This document shows, piece after piece, positions 16,673-26,206 of a stretch of 64,000 bases of DNA. How positions within the stretch are numbered: position 1 is the first letter of the stretch; every line of letters begins with the position of its first letter. The translations under genes were made by a program, and so were the position numbers. The stretch spans positions 124,001 to 188,000 of the forward strand of contig NZ_BDCR01000004.1 of NCBI RefSeq assembly GCF_001618385.1, written 5' to 3'. The notes beneath the pieces were generated by a model. The model was not told where the DNA came from. It did not search any database and worked only from the letters and a program-made list of their open reading frames with translations. Source of the stretch: Paludibacter jiangxiensis. Lineage in GTDB: Bacteria; Bacteroidota; Bacteroidia; Bacteroidales; Paludibacteraceae.

Positions 16673-18649
16673 TTATTGGTAAGCCGGATTTTGATATGCT
16701 TTTTTCTCGTCAGCAGTCATTTCCATTCCATCAAGCTGACCCTGAGGAATAGGACGCAGATAGTAGTTATCTGGAATTGTACGGGTATAAGTTACAGGTG
16801 TGTGGTCTCCGTAATTGATTCCGCAGATCTGATATGTTTTAGCATAATCAGCCCATGTTTGTGTGCGAACCAAGTCAAACCAGCGATAACCTTCGCCATA
16901 ATATTCACGAGAACGTTCAGCCAAAATGTAATCAATTGTAATGGTAGTAGGTGTTGCAGCTACCATTGCAGCACTGTTATCAGCAACTAAAGTTGCATTG
17001 TTTGCATTGCTGAATTTCCATTTTCCTGCACGTGCACGAAGAATGTTAATCATTCCATAAGCAGATCCATCATTAGCATATGTTCCGGTTACAGCTTTAG
17101 TTGTAGCACCTTTAACAGCAGCTTCGGCAGCAATAAAGAAAAATTCAGAGAATTTTGCAATGTTGAATGGACGTGTGCTACCTGCATTAGGTGAGCCAAG
17201 TCCACCGGCATTGTCGGTACGATAAGGACCGAGTTTCCAGAGGCCAGGATATACACGTCTGCTGATTCCGCTCGGAGGTAAAACAAAGTCAGCACGACCA
17301 GGTAATACACCGGCACCAACGCTGCTTTTATAAACAGAGTTAGAATAGTCAATTGTTTGTGTAGGTTCTGAACCTAAGAAAGAAAGGACAGCATCTCCAT
17401 TTGAAATCTGCATTCCATTTGCATTGTATAAAGTTGCGTTAGTTACACCACCTTTAGCCCAGTTGCCACGATAAACAGTAACAAAAGTTCCATCATAACG
17501 AGAGTCATTTGTTTTGTCCGCAAAGGTATTTGTAACCACCCCAATCGGAGGAGCCATACGTACCCATGGGCGACCTAAAGCCTGAGCAGCTTCACGTTGA
17601 ACAGACGAAACAAGAGAAGCCGAACTCCAATCTGTTTTAGAGCTTGTTATAGCAGTATAATTCCAAGTCTGCATCCAGCCAGCAAAGTTGTCGGGAGCAC
17701 CACCGCTACCATAAGTCAGACTTGCACCATTGTACAATTCACTGGTTTGGGTATGGTCAGCGTACAATAAAATTTCTTTGTTTCTGTCATTTGTTGCCAC
17801 ATTCACATCATAGAATGTTGATTGCAAAGCAAAGTTTCCTCCTGCATTTTGAATTCCTTCTACTGCGTAGTCATAAGCTTTTTGGAAATACCAAGCAGCA
17901 TCATGTCCATCAGGATCGGTACGATTACAAGTTGGGTAAGTAGGAATGTTTTTCGGATTCTGAAGCCACCAGCCGTATGTCAGATAAGCCTTAGCCAAAT
18001 AAAGACGGGCCGTTGTTTTCGTTACACTACCTGTTACACGACTTGCATCAGGCAAATTTTTAACTGCTAACAAAAGGTCAGGAAAAATTGCTTTAGTATA
18101 AACTTCAGGTACAGTATTACGTTTAGATGTACGAGATGTCGATGTGTTGAATTTCAATTCTCCCGCACCCAGATCTAAAGGAACGCCACCAAAAGTTTGC
18201 ACTAACAGGAAATAATCAAAAGCACGGAAAAATCTGGCTTCAGAAATTAAAGCATCAGATACTCCAGATGCCGTACCATACTCAATTACACCATTTGCAG
18301 TATTAATGTTTGGGAAAGCAGATCCCCACAATATGTCCATCGGGTAGTTATCAGATGTCATTGATCCTACGCCCGAGAGGTCGAAGTTTTTGAAGTTGCC
18401 ATCAGCACTTTGTCCCCAGGTTGCTTCGTCGGTTCCGGTTTCGCAAGAGTTATAATAATAACCTTGTCCGTACATACTACGCAAATGCGAATACATATAC
18501 GTCACACCACCCATTACACCAGCCTGAGTTTTGAAATACTCCGGAGTAAAACTACTGCGGGGTGTTTCTTTTAATAAGTCGGAGCATCCCACAAGGAATA
18601 AGGACAAGAGCGCTGCTCCTACGCATGTTTTTATATGAATTCTTTTCAT
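16673..18649 (-). CDS. SusD/RagB-type glycan-binding lipoprotein
   Basis: This 658-residue outer-membrane lipoprotein caps the SusC barrel and captures oligosaccharides. The signal peptide ends in a lipobox (LFLVGC, Cys22), followed by SDLLKETPRSSFTPEYF, the usual SusD opening. The N-terminal helical TPR-like part includes LISEARFFRAFDYFLLVQTFGGVPL, the hallmark segment. The C-terminal SusD domain contains ILAERSREYYGEGYRWFDLVR. It follows SusC by 10 bp and ends at a terminator. It probably binds glucuronoxylan fragments, given the surrounding enzymes; this is inferred from context. Confidence 0.96.
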   Translation of the reverse strand: MKRIHIKTCVGAALLSLFLVGCSDLLKETPRSSFTPEYFKTQAGVMGGVTYMYSHLRSMYGQGYYYNSCETGTDEATWGQSADGNFKNFDLSGVGSMTSDNYPMDILWGSAFPNINTANGVIEYGTASGVSDALISEARFFRAFDYFLLVQTFGGVPLDLGAGELKFNTSTSRTSKRNTVPEVYTKAIFPDLLLAVKNLPDASRVTGSVTKTTARLYLAKAYLTYGWWLQNPKNIPTYPTCNRTDPDGHDAAWYFQKAYDYAVEGIQNAGGNFALQSTFYDVNVATNDRNKEILLYADHTQTSELYNGASLTYGSGGAPDNFAGWMQTWNYTAITSSKTDWSSASLVSSVQREAAQALGRPWVRMAPPIGVVTNTFADKTNDSRYDGTFVTVYRGNWAKGGVTNATLYNANGMQISNGDAVLSFLGSEPTQTIDYSNSVYKSSVGAGVLPGRADFVLPPSGISRRVYPGLWKLGPYRTDNAGGLGSPNAGSTRPFNIAKFSEFFFIAAEAAVKGATTKAVTGTYANDGSAYGMINILRARAGKWKFSNANNATLVADNSAAMVAATPTTITIDYILAERSREYYGEGYRWFDLVRTQTWADYAKTYQICGINYGDHTPVTYTRTIPDNYYLRPIPQGQLDGMEMTADEKKAYQNPAYQ

Positions 18650-18659
18650 GATTTTGTTT

Positions 18660-21600
18660 TTAGAAGGTTACGTTTAATCCTATTAAGTAATTGTGAGTAG
18701 AAGGAGTATTAGTACCTACGATCAGCATCCGATGAGAACCGGCAACAGCCACATTCTGATCTCCGTAAGAGTTTGGCTCTGGATCCATGCCTGATTCGTT
18801 ATGATAAGGAGAGAACAATACGAATGGGTTTTCTACAGTTGCATATATGCGCATTTTGGAGATACCTGCGTATTGCAACCATTTTTGATTGAAATTATAC
18901 CCCAATGAAATAGTACGTACTTTCAGATAAGAGGCACTGAAATACCCCAGAGTACTAGCATAATATGGGTTGTCACCACTTTGTAAACCTGCTGGTTTAG
19001 GATATTTTGCTCCTGTATTAGTTGGAGTCCAATAATCTACTTTTACATTGTTTCCAGCTCTTGTGTTCATGTTGTTAAGATAGCCAGAACCTCCGTAAAG
19101 AGTACTGTTCAAAATACCTCCGCTTACAAAAGAACCTACCATTGACAAATCGAAATTTTTGTAAGAAACTCTTGTGTTAAAACCACCCTGGAAGTCAGGA
19201 TCACAATTCAGGATCTGACGGTCGTCCGGTCCGATTTGTCTTTTGGGTGTGCCATCAGCATTGTAACCGCCGGTGTATAATACTTTGATCATACCCGCAT
19301 TACCACCAGGTTGCAATGTTTGCAGATATTTATAATCAGCATCAGTTGTATTCCAGAGTCCGATTTTCTTATAATCGTAAATTACATTTATCGAGTGTCC
19401 TACAAACCAGCCATTACCTAAGTCCTGACTAGCACCAGAAGCCAGTTTCGTCAACTTGTTTTTGTTTGTATAAACATTTAAGCCAACTTCCCATGTCCAT
19501 CCGTTTACGTTATCCAATACAACACCGTTCAGAGATACTTCGAGACCTTTGTTTTGGGTAGCTCCGATATTTGCCATGTAGCTGTTTGCGCCCGAAGTAC
19601 GAGGTAAGCTTACACTTAATAATACGTTATCGGTATTTTGAATATAGTATTCAATTGTACCTGTCAAACGACTTTTCAACAAAGTAAAGTCAACACCAAC
19701 ATTCCATGTTTTAGAAAATTCCCATCCTAATTTAGGATTTGGTAATTGAGAAACATAATAACCTGTTGCATATGTATTATCACCGAAATTGTAAGGACTT
19801 GTAGATAACAATCCTAAGGTTTTATAGGGATCAACTGACTGGTTTGATGTTTCACCATAACCGGCACGCAATTTCAAACGATCAATGAAAGTCAAGGGTT
19901 GCATGAACGATTCGTCTTTAATATTCCATCCTGCAGATACGGCAGGGTATGTGTGCCATTGATGTCCTGGAGCCAATCGGGAAGAACCGTCTGTACGAAC
20001 TGTTGCGCTCAACATATAACGATCGTTATAAGAATACATTACACGACCCATTGCAGATGTTAAACCGCTTTTGTTGTAATTTTGATAATTCGGGTTAACC
20101 GTAATGTCAGCACTATTGGATTGACCCAAGTTGTAGAACTGGAATGCATCCGAAGGAATATTCTTTGCAGAGGCATTGGAAGACCAATAAGTAGCTTGCT
20201 CTGCAGAGTACATCGCAACAGCATTTACTCTGTGCAATTTGTTAAAGGTTCTGTCATACGTAAGAAGATTTTCAACAGTCCATTTCAGTCTGTGTGAATT
20301 GCTAATAGAGGCGGTTGAAGGGTTCGTGACACTGCCACTGAAAACTCCTACTCCTGTATAGTTTCCATAATTGCTTTGAATGTAATCAGCTCCAAGGTTT
20401 ACACGTGCTTTTAAGCCTTCAACACCCGGAATTTTAACTTCACCATAAGCTGAATTGTAAGAACTGAATCCTCTGGTTAAATCAATGTATTGATCACCAA
20501 GTGATTCAAGAGAGTTTCTTGTATAAACCCATTGAGCACCAGAAGTTTGTTGTTGAATTCTGGTTTTCCATGTACCGTCTGCGTTGTAAGGATTTGCTAT
20601 TGGAGAAGCATTTAACGCACTACCCGGGCCAAGGTTATTACCGTGGTTTTCAGAGTAAATGTTGTTTGAAGTGAATCCTACTTTAATAAATTTACCCACT
20701 TCCTGATCAAGAGATGAGTGAATTGCATAACGGGTATAGTACTGTAATGGAATTACAGCTTGGTCGCGGAAATAAGAAGCTCCAAAATTATAATTACCTT
20801 TTTCTGTTCCACCCGAAAGATTCAGGTTGTGATTTTGAACAACACCTGTTCTGTAGAGCAAATCCTGCCAGTCAGTATTTACATCGTTCGATTCATCCAA
20901 GGTGTTTGCATAGGTGGTCATTTTTCTCATCGCTGCAAATTCTGCACCATTCATCATCGGAAATTTAATTGCCGATTTCACACCAAAGTATCCATTATAG
21001 CTTAATTGTGCACTTTGACCTTTTGATCCTTTGATTGTTGTAACCAGGATAACTCCATTAGCACCACGCGAACCATAGATGGCAGTAGCTGATGCATCTT
21101 TCAAAATATCAACACTCTTGATGATATTAGGATCGATATCTCCGATTGAGCCGGAGAAAGGAATTCCGTCAAGAACAACGAGAGGGTCGTTAGTGGCATT
21201 CAAAGAGCGGGTACCACGAATACGAATCTGCATACCGGATCCTGGTTTTGAATCAGTTTGTGACATTTCCACCCCAGCAACACGACCTTGCAAAGCTCGT
21301 GATATGTTTGCGGCAGGAACATCGCGTAACTGGTCGCCATTTACAGAAGCTACAGATCCTGTAACGGCTTCTTTGCGTTGAGTACCGTAACCGACTACAA
21401 CTACTTCACTCAAAGCTTTCGTATCTTCCGACAACGTAACATTTATTGTCGTTTTTCCGCTTACACTAATTAACTGAGATGTGTATCCAACGAAAGAGAA
21501 TTCCAATTTAGCATTAGAAGGAACCTGGATAGAGAACTTACCGTCAACATCAGTAATGGTTCCTGTGGATGAACCCTGAATTCTGACATTGACTCCCGGA

Positions 21601-21728
21601 AGAGTAGCACTTGAAGCATCCTTAACAGTCCCTTTGACCGTTATCGTCTGCCCAAACACTGAGATTGAAAACAAAAGCAGCAGGAATAAAATCCCGGGTG
21701 CTCTGAGACAACTAGAAGTTTGTTTCAT
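18660..21728 (-). CDS. SusC/RagA-type TonB-dependent outer-membrane transporter
   Basis: This 1022-residue import barrel is powered by TonB. The start at 21728 (MKQTSSCLRAPGIL) gives a proper signal peptide; the open frame extends 26 residues further upstream but without a plausible start. Domains in order: signal peptide ending near VFGQT; a carboxypeptidase-D-like domain (TVKGTVKDASSATLPGVNV); the VVVVGYGTQRK segment and plug (LQGRVAGVEMSQ, DATAIYGSRGANGVILVTTI); then a 22-strand barrel to the final ...YLIGLNVTF. It is paired with SusD immediately downstream. A TAGTTTTG promoter element lies ~90 bp upstream, so the pair can be expressed apart from the enzymes before it. Confidence 0.96.
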   Translation of the reverse strand: MKQTSSCLRAPGILFLLLLFSISVFGQTITVKGTVKDASSATLPGVNVRIQGSSTGTITDVDGKFSIQVPSNAKLEFSFVGYTSQLISVSGKTTINVTLSEDTKALSEVVVVGYGTQRKEAVTGSVASVNGDQLRDVPAANISRALQGRVAGVEMSQTDSKPGSGMQIRIRGTRSLNATNDPLVVLDGIPFSGSIGDIDPNIIKSVDILKDASATAIYGSRGANGVILVTTIKGSKGQSAQLSYNGYFGVKSAIKFPMMNGAEFAAMRKMTTYANTLDESNDVNTDWQDLLYRTGVVQNHNLNLSGGTEKGNYNFGASYFRDQAVIPLQYYTRYAIHSSLDQEVGKFIKVGFTSNNIYSENHGNNLGPGSALNASPIANPYNADGTWKTRIQQQTSGAQWVYTRNSLESLGDQYIDLTRGFSSYNSAYGEVKIPGVEGLKARVNLGADYIQSNYGNYTGVGVFSGSVTNPSTASISNSHRLKWTVENLLTYDRTFNKLHRVNAVAMYSAEQATYWSSNASAKNIPSDAFQFYNLGQSNSADITVNPNYQNYNKSGLTSAMGRVMYSYNDRYMLSATVRTDGSSRLAPGHQWHTYPAVSAGWNIKDESFMQPLTFIDRLKLRAGYGETSNQSVDPYKTLGLLSTSPYNFGDNTYATGYYVSQLPNPKLGWEFSKTWNVGVDFTLLKSRLTGTIEYYIQNTDNVLLSVSLPRTSGANSYMANIGATQNKGLEVSLNGVVLDNVNGWTWEVGLNVYTNKNKLTKLASGASQDLGNGWFVGHSINVIYDYKKIGLWNTTDADYKYLQTLQPGGNAGMIKVLYTGGYNADGTPKRQIGPDDRQILNCDPDFQGGFNTRVSYKNFDLSMVGSFVSGGILNSTLYGGSGYLNNMNTRAGNNVKVDYWTPTNTGAKYPKPAGLQSGDNPYYASTLGYFSASYLKVRTISLGYNFNQKWLQYAGISKMRIYATVENPFVLFSPYHNESGMDPEPNSYGDQNVAVAGSHRMLIVGTNTPSTHNYLIGLNVTF

Positions 21729-22171
21729 GATTAAAAGAATTAAAGAATTGATTGGATTGTTTGTATGTAAAGCACGTTTATCTAAACTAAAGCTAAGAAC
21801 ACACAATTTTGACTATGCAAAACTACTCTGGAATTAAAAAAACGTTGAAACTATGGCAACATCTTCTGGCAATTTCGTTACATTGGTTTTAAATATGAGT
21901 CATTTGTTGTTGTTTTCGATACATTTTAGCTGAATGTGTTATATCAATTAAGAAACACGGCCTATTCGTAACAATCAATTTGTCATTGATTTAGCTCAAT
22001 ATTTCATTTTAACATTTGGCAAAAGGGGATTAGAATGCCTTTGTTTGCATATATTTACAAATGAAAAGCCTTGGGATTGCGAAAGAAGACACCGTGAAGC
22101 TAGCTCTACGGAACGTGTTGTGTGATAAAACTGGATGTATTAAGCATCAGAATGAACCAGCAAAATGAAAT
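21729..22171. other. intergenic region upstream of SusC, 443 bp
   Basis: No gene is supported. The SusC-proximal part holds the promoter element at 21818-21825. The distal part separates the GH2 stop from SusC and shows no clear terminator. A target for the HTCS regulator is expected here, but no convincing repeat pair was found by eye. Confidence 0.4.
21818..21825 (-). promoter_or_regulatory. -7 promoter element for SusC-SusD
   Basis: TAGTTTTG on the minus strand matches TAnnTTTG. It is ~90 bp before the SusC start, leaving a 5' leader of about 80 bases. The -33 region is T-rich without a clean TTTG. Confidence 0.5.
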
Positions 22172-24904
22172 TTACTTACTGGAGATGGTAAGATGAGCTG
22201 ATGTTAGCCCAGCTGATTTTGCTTTGAGGGTAATGTTGCCTTTTGCACCGGCTTTGGATCGGACTATTACCAGACAAAGCCCATTGAATGCGTCTTTTGT
22301 TTGTGATGGAAACGGAATCATATTGGTGGGATCGCCGTTGTCAGTCGCTAAAATCTCTCCCGGACCATCAATGCTAAATTCAATCTGATTGTTAGCGACA
22401 GGCACTATAAGTCCATTCCGGTCGGCTATTTTTACGGTTATAAAGGAAAGATCTTTACCATCAGCCTGAATTTCACTCCTGTCAGTTTCAATGGTAAGCT
22501 GCGATGGTGAGGCTGTTGTTTTTACTGTTTCTTCTTCCCATTTGTTTCCATTCTTGTAGACAATCACTTTCAGTTCGCCGGGTTCGTATCTCACACTATC
22601 CCAGCGCAGACGATATTCATATACTCCTTTTACTTTTCTTCCGAGAGATGTACCGTTGAGAAACAGTTCCGCTTCATCGCCCGAAGTAAATACGTGAACA
22701 GGAGTAATTTGTCCCATCCTGTCAGGCCAGTTCCAGTGAGGGAGAATATGAGCCATAGGTAATTCTGGTCTCCAGTGTGCCTGATATAGATAAAAGCGCT
22801 CTTTTTTGAATCCGGCTAAATCAATAATACCGGTATAAGAGCTGCGAGCTTCGTAATAGGGTGTGGGTTCTCCGAGGTAGTCGAAGCCGTTCCATACAAA
22901 TTCACCTGCAACGAAAGGGTGATGATCGAGGGCATTGAATACTTTATCGGCAGAAGAGCCAAAATCCACAGCATGAAGTTCGTAAGAACTTACCTGACAA
23001 ATTTTCGAATCGCCGCCTTCTCCATCCCGTATCGGGGCACTCGTTTTAGGACTTACCGGAAAGAGATACACCCCGCGGCTACTCGCGGCCGAAGCTGTTT
23101 CTGTACTTAAAATCATTTTATCCGGAAACTTCAGGTGATAAGGATCATATTGCGGAGCAGTCCGGATACGGTCGGTGCCTTCAAATACAGGATCCTGCCG
23201 GATTCCTTCTCCCTGATAATTCAATCCTATGACATCCAGGACGGCGGGTAATGGCATATCGGGTTTTGCATAGTTCATTGCTCCGGTTGTGGGACGCGTA
23301 GGGTCTTCTTCTTTGATATAACTGCGCAAACGTGCGGCAATTTGTGCCCCTTCTTCTCCGGTATATTGCTCTCCGACTTCGTTGCCAAAACTCCACATAA
23401 TAATTGAAGGACAATTTCTGTCGCGGCGAACGAATGCCCGGACATCCTGTTCTGCCCAATCAGGAAAGATAAGGTGAAAGTCGTGTGGAGTTTTTTTGCG
23501 TTCCCAGGAGTCGAATATTTCGTCGATTACCAGAAATCCCATTTTGTCTGTTAATTCAAGTAGTTCGGGCGCAGGTGGATTATGCGAAAAACGAATGGCA
23601 TTGCAGCCCATCTCTCTCAGTATTTCGAGTTGCCGTTCGGCAGCTCGTGTATTGAAAGCCGATCCTAATGCGCCTAAATCGTGATGCTGATTAACACCTT
23701 TGATTAACACGTGTTCGCCGTTTACCAAAAGTCCTTTGTCTGGGTTGTACTCAATGTTTCGTATTCCGAAGCGTGTTTCGTATGTGTCAATAACTTTCTT
23801 GTTCGATAATAAAGTGGTTACAGCTACGTAGAGATTTGGCTTTTGTGTAGGAGAAGGTCCCCATAATTTCGGATTGTCGATAATCACAGAATTCTCTAGT
23901 TTGTCCGATTCTCCGGCTGCAATTTTGGTCTGAGAAAGAATCAAAGAGGCAACTGCTTGCGTTGATTTCTTTCCGTTGTCGTCAATAGAGTAAAATTGTG
24001 TAATTACATCAATATTAGCAGATTTATTCGATTTGTTTTCAACTGATGTTTCAAGATTGATAGTGGCGGAGGAAGTTGTCACGTACTTTGTTGTGATATA
24101 AGTACCGTATTGACTTACATGCACAGGATTAGTTTTTACAAGCCAAACATTACGATAGAGACCTGCTCCGGGATACCAGCGTGCCGAGTAATTCGGATTG
24201 TCTACCCGGATGGCTAACTGATTTGTTTTTCCCGGTAAAACATAAGGAGTCAGGTCAACTCTCCAGGAATTGTAACCATAAGGCCATCCGCCTACCAGCT
24301 TGCCATTGCACCACACAATGGCATACGACATGGCTCCGTCTATATCCAAAAAGATAGATTTACCAGCATCAGCTGCAGAAATATCTATCTTTTTTCGGTA
24401 CCAAGCCACTCCGTTTACAGGCAGGCGTCCCATTCCGCCACCTACTTGAGGATTTGATCCTGTCTGAAACGGGCCTTTGATTGCCCAGTCGTGAGGGAGG
24501 TTGACGGTTTCCCATGCTTTGTCGTCAAAGTTGCTTTGTACAAAAGGAAAATCGCCACCGGGATTGCCGGCAGAATGGGTGTAGCGCTTTGTGGGATCTT
24601 TGATAAATGGATTTCCGGTTGGTAAAATCCACGATTTTAGAACGTTTTGTGCTGATTCTGTTTTGATGGCTTCTGTCGGTTGTGAATCGGCAGCTTTACT
24701 GTCGTTGTTGTCGGTTACTTCCGGCCTAACATCGTATATCAGCTTGTCAGATTTTGCTCCGGATTCGTATTTGAAGAAATGCCATCCGTCGTTGATTGAA
24801 ATTCGTTGGCGGGAGGCCGTCTTCGTTTCGCTCGCAGAAGAAACCAGTGAACTGTTTGAGCAGACAAGTACACATAATAGAGGTATAATCTTAAATTGTT
24901 TCAT
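22172..24904 (-). CDS. GH2 family glycoside hydrolase (beta-galactosidase-like)
   Basis: This retaining exo-glycosidase has 910 residues and a signal peptide (MKQFKIIPLLCVLVCSNSS). It has the GH2 order: sugar-binding jelly roll (about 110-250, WETVNLPHDWAIKGPF), Ig-like domain, TIM barrel (about 370-680), a DUF4982-like domain and a C-terminal invasin/Ig-like domain (SFITVKIADRNGLIVPVANN). The putative acid/base is Glu509 in FGNEVGEQ. The putative nucleophile is Glu602 in LSTETAS. The exact sugar is uncertain; galactose decorations on xylan fit the context. It lies 48 bp after GH30 and ends the enzyme operon before the SusC promoter. Confidence 0.9.
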   Translation of the reverse strand: MKQFKIIPLLCVLVCSNSSLVSSASETKTASRQRISINDGWHFFKYESGAKSDKLIYDVRPEVTDNNDSKAADSQPTEAIKTESAQNVLKSWILPTGNPFIKDPTKRYTHSAGNPGGDFPFVQSNFDDKAWETVNLPHDWAIKGPFQTGSNPQVGGGMGRLPVNGVAWYRKKIDISAADAGKSIFLDIDGAMSYAIVWCNGKLVGGWPYGYNSWRVDLTPYVLPGKTNQLAIRVDNPNYSARWYPGAGLYRNVWLVKTNPVHVSQYGTYITTKYVTTSSATINLETSVENKSNKSANIDVITQFYSIDDNGKKSTQAVASLILSQTKIAAGESDKLENSVIIDNPKLWGPSPTQKPNLYVAVTTLLSNKKVIDTYETRFGIRNIEYNPDKGLLVNGEHVLIKGVNQHHDLGALGSAFNTRAAERQLEILREMGCNAIRFSHNPPAPELLELTDKMGFLVIDEIFDSWERKKTPHDFHLIFPDWAEQDVRAFVRRDRNCPSIIMWSFGNEVGEQYTGEEGAQIAARLRSYIKEEDPTRPTTGAMNYAKPDMPLPAVLDVIGLNYQGEGIRQDPVFEGTDRIRTAPQYDPYHLKFPDKMILSTETASAASSRGVYLFPVSPKTSAPIRDGEGGDSKICQVSSYELHAVDFGSSADKVFNALDHHPFVAGEFVWNGFDYLGEPTPYYEARSSYTGIIDLAGFKKERFYLYQAHWRPELPMAHILPHWNWPDRMGQITPVHVFTSGDEAELFLNGTSLGRKVKGVYEYRLRWDSVRYEPGELKVIVYKNGNKWEEETVKTTASPSQLTIETDRSEIQADGKDLSFITVKIADRNGLIVPVANNQIEFSIDGPGEILATDNGDPTNMIPFPSQTKDAFNGLCLVIVRSKAGAKGNITLKAKSAGLTSAHLTISSK

Positions 24905-24951
24905 TTTGAAGATCAGTTTTGAAATCTAATCTGGAGCTTGTCTGTGAAAAA

Positions 24952-26178
24952 TTAATTGGAAACCAATGTTGTTATGCTTGATGCCGGGAGCGGAAATATT
25001 ACAGCATTCCCTGATGTGGCCGCATTTTTGGAAGTCAGGCTGGCCGTTTTTGTTGTGCTATAGCACGTGAAACCTTGTGTACTTAATCCGGAATAATTGA
25101 AAGTGTAATTAATCGCGTAATCATTCTGATTAATAGCGACAATTATTAGTTTGGATCCGTTTGAAAATGCAGTGCAGTATACGCCATCTTGAGGAGTTTC
25201 GGTACAGGATACCCGATAATAACCGGGACGTATCCACCTTGCAAAGTGTGCCATGGCATAACCCCGCTTTGTAATGTTGCTGTTTTCATCTATCAGCCCG
25301 TAAAACCTTCGGATATACCACCATACATACATGCTGTAACCTGATGTCATACAGCTGTGAAGCTCTTTTGCCACATTAATAGCCCCACTCCAAACATTGC
25401 CCGAGTCTGTGGAGGTGGTATAATGTTCTGTCATCCATATTTCTTTCCCCACAGAATATTTGTACGGAGTTGTTCCATAAATATGGCCACAAATAGTAGT
25501 GAGTTTTGCTCCCGCAATAGCCAGCACAGAGTCGTTAATCGACTTACTCATATTGAATGTTTCGGGAGCAACCACTTTCGTGCCGCAAGAATCGGCATAT
25601 AAAGAAAGAAAATTTCCTATTTCGGCCGCATTGTTGTTCATGCCTTCGTAAGACACAACATAATTGGGTTCATTCCATGGACTTATAGAAGTGACACCGC
25701 CTACAGCAGTATTGTAACTTCGTAAATAGGCAGCATAAGCGGAATATGAATCTTTTTTTAATTTACCACCAATTACGTTATTACTGGTTTTCATAGATGC
25801 GGGAGCTGACCATGCTGTGGCTATAATTGAGACTCCAAACTGTTTGGCGGCATTGATTTGAGACACTTCTCCGCTAAACTGGTCACTACTGCTGGGAATG
25901 CGTACACGCATAACACTTAAACCAATGCCGTCAGTAGTAGAAAAGGCTTTGGTCATTTGTGTGCTGGTGAGATCCGCAATCCAGTTATGAATGGCAGCAC
26001 CTCCAAAACCTCTTATCGTTTGAAACTGTGTGCTGGTATTAATTGTGACCGGCATTTCACCTTCCAATATCGGCTCCGTTGGACTGGCGCTAATTTCTTT
26101 TGAACAACCGGAAAATATCCCCGGAATAATTAGTAGAACAGTAATTAAAAATGTGTTTTTCAGTGGTTTGATTTGCAT
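24952..26178 (-). CDS. GH30 subfamily 8-like glucuronoxylan endo-xylanase
   Basis: This enzyme cuts the xylan backbone at positions set by a methylglucuronic acid branch. It has 408 residues with a signal peptide and lipobox (GIFSGC), so it is probably a surface or periplasmic lipoprotein. It has a TIM barrel plus side beta-sandwich. The acid/base is Glu170 (SPWNEPN) and the nucleophile is Glu251 (WMTEHYT). The segment WWYIRRFYG (Arg290, Arg291) matches the arginine-bearing loop that contacts the glucuronate carboxylate in XynC-type enzymes, which supports a true glucuronoxylanase rather than another GH30 subfamily. It lies between GH115 and GH2 with short spacers. Confidence 0.92.
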   Translation of the reverse strand: MQIKPLKNTFLITVLLIIPGIFSGCSKEISASPTEPILEGEMPVTINTSTQFQTIRGFGGAAIHNWIADLTSTQMTKAFSTTDGIGLSVMRVRIPSSSDQFSGEVSQINAAKQFGVSIIATAWSAPASMKTSNNVIGGKLKKDSYSAYAAYLRSYNTAVGGVTSISPWNEPNYVVSYEGMNNNAAEIGNFLSLYADSCGTKVVAPETFNMSKSINDSVLAIAGAKLTTICGHIYGTTPYKYSVGKEIWMTEHYTTSTDSGNVWSGAINVAKELHSCMTSGYSMYVWWYIRRFYGLIDENSNITKRGYAMAHFARWIRPGYYRVSCTETPQDGVYCTAFSNGSKLIIVAINQNDYAINYTFNYSGLSTQGFTCYSTTKTASLTSKNAATSGNAVIFPLPASSITTLVSN

Positions 26179-26206
26179 GATGGTATTGGCTTTTAAGGTT
26201 GCTTGT